Origin: an uncultured Collinsella sp.
GTDB lineage: Bacteria > Actinomycetota > Coriobacteriia > Coriobacteriales > Coriobacteriaceae
Reading direction: 5' to 3'
DNA length: 9,882 bases
Assembly: GCA_902478945.1 (NCBI GenBank)
Contig: CABSMX010000079.1
Location: 1-9,882, forward strand
Each line of letters starts with the position of its first letter. Position 1 is the first letter of the stretch. Below the pieces are notes generated by a model. It saw only the letters and a list, made by a program, of their open reading frames with translations. It was not told the origin of the DNA and made no database searches. Shown here piece after piece: positions 7,163 through 9,882 of the stretch. Position numbers and translations under genes: made by a program.

Positions 7163-7217
7163 TGTACATCACACTCCAAAAACGACATTTTTCGACATCT
7201 TTGGAGGGTGGTGTACA
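7163..7217. repeat. Palindromic element, copy 2 (upstream of DUF559 gene), loop inverted
   Basis: 18-base arms (7163-7180 and 7200-7217) start TGTACATCA and pair with one T:G wobble and one A/G mismatch around the loop AACGACATTTTTCGACATC. That loop is the exact reverse complement of the loop in copy 1. The right flank TGTTTGGGGA (7218-7227) is identical and in the same direction as in copy 1, so the outer frame is a direct repeat and only the loop is flipped. Confidence 0.9.
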
Positions 7218-7281
7218 TGTTTGGGGATCTGGGTTGATGCTGAACGCGATGAGGGCGTGGCTGAATAGGAGGGATGTCCAA

Positions 7282-7360
7282 ATTTTGAGCGAAGCTCAAA
7301 ATATATCCGGTCGGCTGGCGCCGACCGCGCTGCGCTAAAAACGCGCCGTTGGCGCGTTTT
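7282..7360 (+). other. Three consecutive hairpins in the gene-free stretch 7053-7470
   Basis: Three perfect stems follow one another: ATTTTGAGC/GCTCAAAAT (7282-7302, loop GAA), CGGTCGGC/GCCGACCG (7308-7327, loop TGGC) and AAAACGCGCC/GGCGCGTTTT (7338-7360, loop GTT, followed by CTTT). The third would serve as a terminator on the plus strand. No gene that could use it is visible directly upstream on that strand. The rest of 7053-7470 holds the upstream region of the DUF559 gene, palindromic copy 2, a tRNA-Ser fragment and a tRNA terminator. I see no protein gene in it. Confidence 0.6.
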
Positions 7361-7381
7361 CTTTACGCTCCGCGCCCTGGC

Positions 7382-7406
7382 GGGTTCGAATCCCTCCTCC
7401 TCCGCC
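7382..7406 (+). other. Stray 25-base copy of a tRNA-Ser 3' end, inverted
   Basis: These 25 bases (starting GGGTTCGAATCCC, ending CCTCCGCC) are identical to the T loop, 3' acceptor strand and first two bases of CCA of tRNA-Ser(CGA), which is encoded on the other strand at 7472-7496. Here they lie on the plus strand and are followed by G instead of the final A. The T stem is broken on its 5' side (GCGGG instead of GAGGG), and no tRNA body precedes it. It is a remnant or an attachment-site-like copy rather than a working tRNA. Confidence 0.8.
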
Positions 7407-7430
7407 GTATTTGCTTGTTAGGGACTCAAA

Positions 7431-7458
7431 ACAAAAAAGCCCCCAATACTGGGAGCTT
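7431..7458 (-). terminator. Terminator of tRNA-Ser(CGA)
   Basis: On the minus strand, AAGCTCCC (7458-7451) pairs with GGGGGCTT (7444-7437), including one T:G pair, with a 6-base loop, and runs into TTTTTTGT. It lies 12 bases after the tRNA CCA end. Confidence 0.88.
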
Positions 7459-7470
7459 CCTCAATCTAAA

Positions 7471-7561
7471 TGGCGGAGGAGGAGGGATTCGAACCCTCGT
7501 GACCTTATACAGGCCAAACGGTTTTCGAGACCGCCGCATTCAACCACTCTGCCACCCCTCC
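7471..7561 (-). tRNA. tRNA-Ser (CGA)
   Basis: A complete 91-base tRNA with the long variable arm typical of serine tRNAs. The acceptor GGAGGGG (7561-7555) pairs with CTCCTCC with one G:U, the discriminator is G, and CCA is encoded (7473-7471). The anticodon loop CTCGAAA holds CGA (7527-7525), which reads UCG. Confidence 0.97.
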
Positions 7562-7570
7562 GCGTGGGGT

Positions 7571-7600
7571 AAAAACAAAGCAGGCTCTAAGGCCTGCTTT
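7571..7600 (-). terminator. Terminator of tRNA-Ser(GGA)
   Basis: On the minus strand, AAAGCAGGC (7600-7592) pairs with GCCTGCTTT (7585-7577) around a 6-base loop and runs into TTTGTTTTT. It fills most of the 48-base gap between the two tRNA-Ser genes, leaving little room for a separate promoter for tRNA-Ser(CGA). Confidence 0.85.
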
Positions 7601-7609
7601 GGAATTAAC

Positions 7610-7700
7610 TGGCGGAGAGTCAGGGATTTGAACCCTGGAGACGCTTTTGACGCCTACACGATTTCCAATCGTGCTCCTTCGGCCACTCGGACAACTCTCC
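7610..7700 (-). tRNA. tRNA-Ser (GGA)
   Basis: A complete 91-base tRNA with a long variable arm. The acceptor GGAGAGT (7700-7694) pairs with ACTCTCC, the discriminator is G, and CCA is encoded (7612-7610). The anticodon loop TTGGAAA holds GGA (7666-7664), reading UCC and UCU. Confidence 0.97.
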
Positions 7701-7716
7701 GTTAAATGCGAAAGTC

Positions 7717-7744
7717 AGTATACACGAGGAATCGAAAAGTGCAA
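7717..7744 (-). promoter_or_regulatory. Promoter of the tRNA-Ser pair
   Basis: On the minus strand, TTGCAC (7744-7739), a 16-base spacer and TATACT (7722-7717) closely match the sigma-A consensus. The predicted start falls a few bases before the tRNA-Ser(GGA) 5' end at 7700. Confidence 0.8.
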
Positions 7745-8106
7745 ACAGAAAACTTGGCATTTTTTAAAGCGCTCGCTCCGCACCCGTATCCGGCATGTGC
7801 CAGATGAGTACTAAAAAAGCATCCTGACCAGCCAGATCCCGCTCGATGATCTGTTCAAAATTGGTATTCATGAATGACGTGGCAGCGAATTTAAAAATTT
7901 TGAGGCAATCGATCGAACCGGTGGTATGCATTTCGCGACCACAACCCTGCAATCGGTGACCTGCGGTTTGACTCGGCTTGTCCTCGCCGCGGCGTATCTT
8001 GCTATCGAATTCGTCAAGCTCTTGGTCAGCATTTGGTTGGAATACGCATGAAGAGCCGTGTAAGCATGGGCATATGTGGAGGTCATGAGGTTGTAGCTGC
8101 ATATTC
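7745..8106. other. Gene-poor stretch, lower GC, no supported gene
   Basis: About 360 bases between the tRNA-Ser promoter and the rpsF promoter hold no convincing gene. A minus-strand open frame runs from a GTG at 8183 to 7764 (139 residues), but it lacks a ribosome binding site, overlaps the rpsF promoter and leader, and resembles no family I know. A plus-strand frame from ATG 7870 gives 29 residues beginning MNDVAANLKILRQ, which recalls the start of a helix-turn-helix repressor, then stops. The region has AT-rich islands (for example AATTTAAAAATTTT at 7889-7902) and may contain decayed coding sequence. Confidence 0.45.
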
Positions 8107-8135
8107 TTGCAGCCAGGGAGGTTGAAAGATATTAT
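8107..8135 (+). promoter_or_regulatory. Promoter of the rpsF-ssb-rpsR-rplI operon
   Basis: TTGCAG (8107-8112), a 17-base spacer and TATTAT (8130-8135) form a near-consensus sigma-A promoter. The predicted start near 8142 leaves a leader of about 65 bases that contains the hairpin at 8152-8180. Confidence 0.78.
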
Positions 8136-8151
8136 TACCAAGTCTTTTCCT

Positions 8152-8180
8152 GCTTCAGGCGCACCTTCACGACCTGAAGC
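8152..8180 (+). promoter_or_regulatory. Leader hairpin upstream of rpsF
   Basis: A perfect 8-bp stem (GCTTCAGG 8152-8159 with CCTGAAGC 8173-8180) carries a 13-base loop, CGCACCTTCACGA. It sits at the start of the predicted mRNA, 11 bases before the Shine-Dalgarno sequence. S6:S18 autoregulatory leaders are known at this place in many bacteria, but the typical CCG bulge is not evident here, so this is only a candidate. Confidence 0.5.
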
Positions 8181-8206
8181 CACATTTGCCCAGAGGAGGT
8201 GACAAT

Positions 8207-8500
8207 ATGAAGGCTTATGAACTGCTGTTCTTTGTTGACCCGTCGCTCGACCCCGAGACTCGTCTCGCTGTTATGAAGCGTATCGATACCACGATCGCTG
8301 AGGGCGCTGGCAAGGTCGACTCCGTTGACGAGTGGGGCAAGCGCAAGCTCGCCTACGAGATCAACGACCTCACCGATGGTGACTACACCCTCATCAACTT
8401 CCACGCAGATCCTACCCAGATCGCCGAGCTTGATCGCGTCCTGCGCATCACCGACGCTGTGGTCCGCCACATGATCGTCCGTCGCGACGACCAGGAGTAA
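8207..8500 (+). CDS. rpsF: Small ribosomal subunit protein bS6
   Basis: A 97-residue protein of the 30S platform that binds 16S rRNA as a heterodimer with S18, encoded two genes downstream. The N-terminus MKAYELLFFVDP, the GKRKLAYEI motif (about 44-52) and the end VVRHMIVRRDD are typical. The length is normal. A long Shine-Dalgarno sequence, AGAGGAGGT (8192-8200), lies six bases before the ATG at 8207. An upstream TTG at 8186 would read through that site and is rejected. It is the first gene of the operon, with its own promoter and leader hairpin. Confidence 0.97.
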   Translation: MKAYELLFFVDPSLDPETRLAVMKRIDTTIAEGAGKVDSVDEWGKRKLAYEINDLTDGDYTLINFHADPTQIAELDRVLRITDAVVRHMIVRRDDQE

Positions 8501-8548
8501 GACTGTCGTTTTGGACTGGGCTTGTGCCCCAAGAGGAAGTAGTGAGTT

Positions 8549-9001
8549 ATGAGCATCAATCGAGTGAACATCACCGGTAACCTCACCCGCGATCCCGAGC
8601 TGCGCGCCACCGCCGGCGGAACCCAGGTTCTGTCCTTTGGCGTCGCCGTGAACGATCGTCGCCGCAACGCGCAGACTGGCGAGTGGGAGGACTATCCCAA
8701 CTTTGTCGACTGCACCATGTTCGGCACCCGCGCCGAGGCCGTGAGCCGTTTCCTGGCAAAGGGAAACAAGGTCGCGATCGAGGGCAAGCTGCGCTACAGC
8801 TCTTGGGAGCGCGACGGTCAGCGCAGGAGCAAGCTTGAGGTCATCGTCGATGAGATCGAGTTTATGAGCTCCCGTGGTGGCCAGGGTGGCTACGATCAGG
8901 GCGGTTACGCCCCCGCAGCTCCCGCGCCCGCAGCACGTCCTGCCGCACCGGTGGCTACGCCGCCCGCGGTCGACGTCTACGATGAGGACATCCCGTTCTA
9001 A
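8549..9001 (+). CDS. ssb: Single-stranded DNA-binding protein
   Basis: A 150-residue SSB. Residues 1-110 form the OB fold: start MSINRVNITGNLTRDPELR, with LSFGVAVND and the WERDGQRRSKLEVIVDEIEF strand region. A flexible glycine/alanine/proline-rich linker (about 113-143) follows, and then the acidic tip DEDIPF (145-150) that recruits replication and repair partners. It binds ssDNA as a tetramer at forks. GAGGA (8533-8537) precedes the ATG by 11 bases, slightly long. The gene lies 48 bases after rpsF and in the usual place between rpsF and rpsR, so it is co-transcribed with ribosomal proteins. Confidence 0.97.
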   Translation: MSINRVNITGNLTRDPELRATAGGTQVLSFGVAVNDRRRNAQTGEWEDYPNFVDCTMFGTRAEAVSRFLAKGNKVAIEGKLRYSSWERDGQRRSKLEVIVDEIEFMSSRGGQGGYDQGGYAPAAPAPAARPAAPVATPPAVDVYDEDIPF

Positions 9002-9028
9002 GGGTTGTTCACCTATTTTTGAGTGAGA

Positions 9029-9054
9029 GGCGGCTTCGGCTCGCCGAAGTTGCC
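9029..9054 (+). promoter_or_regulatory. Hairpin in the ssb-rpsR gap
   Basis: GGCGGCTTCGG (9029-9039) pairs with CCGAAGTTGCC (9044-9054), 11 pairs with two G:U, around the tetraloop CTCG. An alternative small hairpin with a C(TTCG)G loop at 9034-9039 would exclude it. No T tract follows. It ends five bases before the rpsR ribosome binding site, so it could tune S18 translation or stabilise the mRNA. Confidence 0.5.
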
Positions 9055-9073
9055 AAATGAAAGGTATTTTGAC

Positions 9074-9340
9074 ATGGCTAATGATTATTCTGCACGTCAG
9101 CCGCGTCGTAAGTACTGCCAGTTCTGCAAGGAGAACACTGAGTTCATCGACTATAAGGACACTCAGCTTCTCCGTAAGTACATGACCGACCGTGGCAAGA
9201 TCAAGCCCCGTCGCGTCACTGGCGCTTGCACGCAGCATCAGCATGACATCGCCAACGCCATCAAGCGCGCCCGCGAGATGGCTCTCCTGCCGTACACCGT
9301 CCCCGTGGTTTCCTCTCGTGGCAACCGCGACCGCGGCTAA
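9074..9340 (+). CDS. rpsR: Small ribosomal subunit protein bS18, zinc-binding form
   Basis: An 88-residue 30S protein that pairs with S6 on the platform. It carries C15-x-x-C18 and C52-x-x-H55, the metal-ligand pattern of the zinc (C+) form seen in actinobacteria, plus the family blocks [12 protein letters not shown] and [10 protein letters not shown] chose the ATG at 9074 because AAAGGT (9060-9065) lies eight bases upstream and MANDYS fits the family start. A start at 9023 would add 17 residues encoded by the intergenic hairpin. It sits between ssb and rplI in the standard order. Confidence 0.97.
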   Translation: MANDYSARQPRRKYCQFCKENTEFIDYKDTQLLRKYMTDRGKIKPRRVTGACTQHQHDIANAIKRAREMALLPYTVPVVSSRGNRDRG

Positions 9341-9355
9341 GAAGGGAGACGCATC

Positions 9356-9877
9356 ATGAAGGTTATTCTTCTCGATGAGATCAAGGGCAAGGGCGGCGAG
9401 GGTGACGTCGTAGAGGTCGCTCAGGGTTACGCTGAGAACTTCCTGTTCCCCAAGAAGCTCGCTGTTGCCGCCACCAAGGGCAACCTCAAGCAGCTTGACG
9501 AGCGTCGCAACAACATCGCCAAGCGCGAGGCCGTCCGTCTGGCTACCGCCAACGAGACCAAGGCTGCCTTCGAGGGCAAGCAGGTCACCGTTGACGTCAA
9601 GGTTGGCGACGAGGGCATCCTCTTTGGCTCCGTTACCGCCGCTATGATCGCTGACGCCATCAAGGATCAGCTCGGTATGGACATCGACCGCAAGCGCGTC
9701 GAGCTCGGTAAGCCCATCAAGGTTGCCGGTGCCCACACCGTTGCTATCTCGCTGTACCGCGAGATCAAAGCCGAGGTTGTCGTTCTCGTCGGCGTTACCG
9801 CCGAGGAGCTCGCTGCCGAGGCTGAGGTCGAGGAGGCCGAGACCGCCGAGGTCGAGACCGAGGCTGCTGCCGAGTAG
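9356..9877 (+). CDS. rplI: Large ribosomal subunit protein bL9, with acidic C-terminal extension
   Basis: A 173-residue 50S protein that binds 23S rRNA near the base of the L1 stalk. The N-domain (1-50) shows KVILLDEIKGKG and GYAENFLFPKKLA (24-36). A charged connecting helix follows, then the C-domain (about 65-148) with LFGSVTAAMIADAI. The usual family length is about 148-150. The extra 24 or so residues are almost only Glu, Ala, Val and Thr (EEAETAEVETEAAAE at the end). AAGGGAG (9342-9348) precedes the ATG by seven bases. It follows rpsR by 15 bases. The expected next gene, dnaB, would lie just beyond the window. Confidence 0.96.
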   Translation: MKVILLDEIKGKGGEGDVVEVAQGYAENFLFPKKLAVAATKGNLKQLDERRNNIAKREAVRLATANETKAAFEGKQVTVDVKVGDEGILFGSVTAAMIADAIKDQLGMDIDRKRVELGKPIKVAGAHTVAISLYREIKAEVVVLVGVTAEELAAEAEVEEAETAEVETEAAAE

Positions 9878-9882
9878 CATTT

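Noticed and set aside
5957..7260. Short plus-strand frames through the palindromes with shared ends such as LEGDVHVWG and LEGGVHVWG
   Set aside because: The likeness follows from the repeated DNA itself, the loop part differs because it is inverted, and there is no ribosome binding site or family match.
3854..7560. CRISPR array
   Set aside because: The inverted repeats here are isolated palindromes of different families without regular spacers, and no cas genes are present.
7870..7959. Plus-strand 29-residue frame beginning MNDVAANLKILRQ, like a repressor N-terminus
   Set aside because: It stops after 29 codons, has no ribosome binding site, and no continuation of a helix-turn-helix domain was seen in the other frames.
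7764..8183. Minus-strand 139-residue frame before rpsF
   Set aside because: It starts with a GTG without a ribosome binding site, crosses the rpsF promoter and leader, and matches no family I know. It may contain decayed coding sequence but cannot be supported as a gene.
8135..9880. 581-residue minus-strand open frame across the rpsF operon
   Set aside because: It is antisense to four unmistakable genes (S6, SSB, S18, L9), and its composition is that of a shadow frame.

Overview
The window looks like core chromosome of a high-GC Gram-positive bacterium, most likely a coriobacterium such as Collinsella. This rests on the GC-rich codon use, the zinc-binding (CxxC...CxxH) form of ribosomal protein S18, the rpsF-ssb-rpsR-rplI operon, and my recognition of the DUF559 protein as a coriobacterial type. 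No database search was possible, so the genus is an inference.

Layout. Positions 1-279 hold a tRNA-Ile/tRNA-Ala/tRNA-Ile array whose first member is cut by the window edge, followed by a terminator. Positions 439-1809 hold a tight plus-strand cluster: a bifunctional-nuclease-domain protein (DUF151), a small membrane protein whose ATG directly follows the previous stop, and an acidic protein of unknown function. After a 117-base gap with a hairpin comes the translational GTPase TypA/BipA (1927-3765), closed by a strong bidirectional terminator. A near-perfect 35-base palindrome sits between typA and the convergent minus-strand genes.

The minus-strand block (7052 to 3895) has three genes: a DUF559 endonuclease-like protein, a TRIC/UPF0126-type channel protein that probably starts at a TTG, and an exported bactofilin-like membrane protein with a 9-bp dyad just before its ribosome binding site. 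The DUF559 gene is bracketed by two copies of a 55-base palindromic element. These copies have the same outer orientation but an exactly inverted 19-base loop, which is the most unusual structure in the window.

Positions 7228-7700 hold three closely spaced hairpins, a stray 25-base copy of a tRNA-Ser 3' end in inverted orientation, and two minus-strand tRNA-Ser genes (CGA and GGA), each with its own terminator and a good promoter upstream of the pair. About 400 bases without a convincing gene follow. Then a clear promoter and a leader hairpin precede rpsF, ssb, rpsR and rplI (8207-9877), which encode ribosomal proteins S6, S18 and L9 and single-stranded DNA-binding protein. Most of the window is housekeeping. 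The accessory signal is concentrated at 5957-7410.
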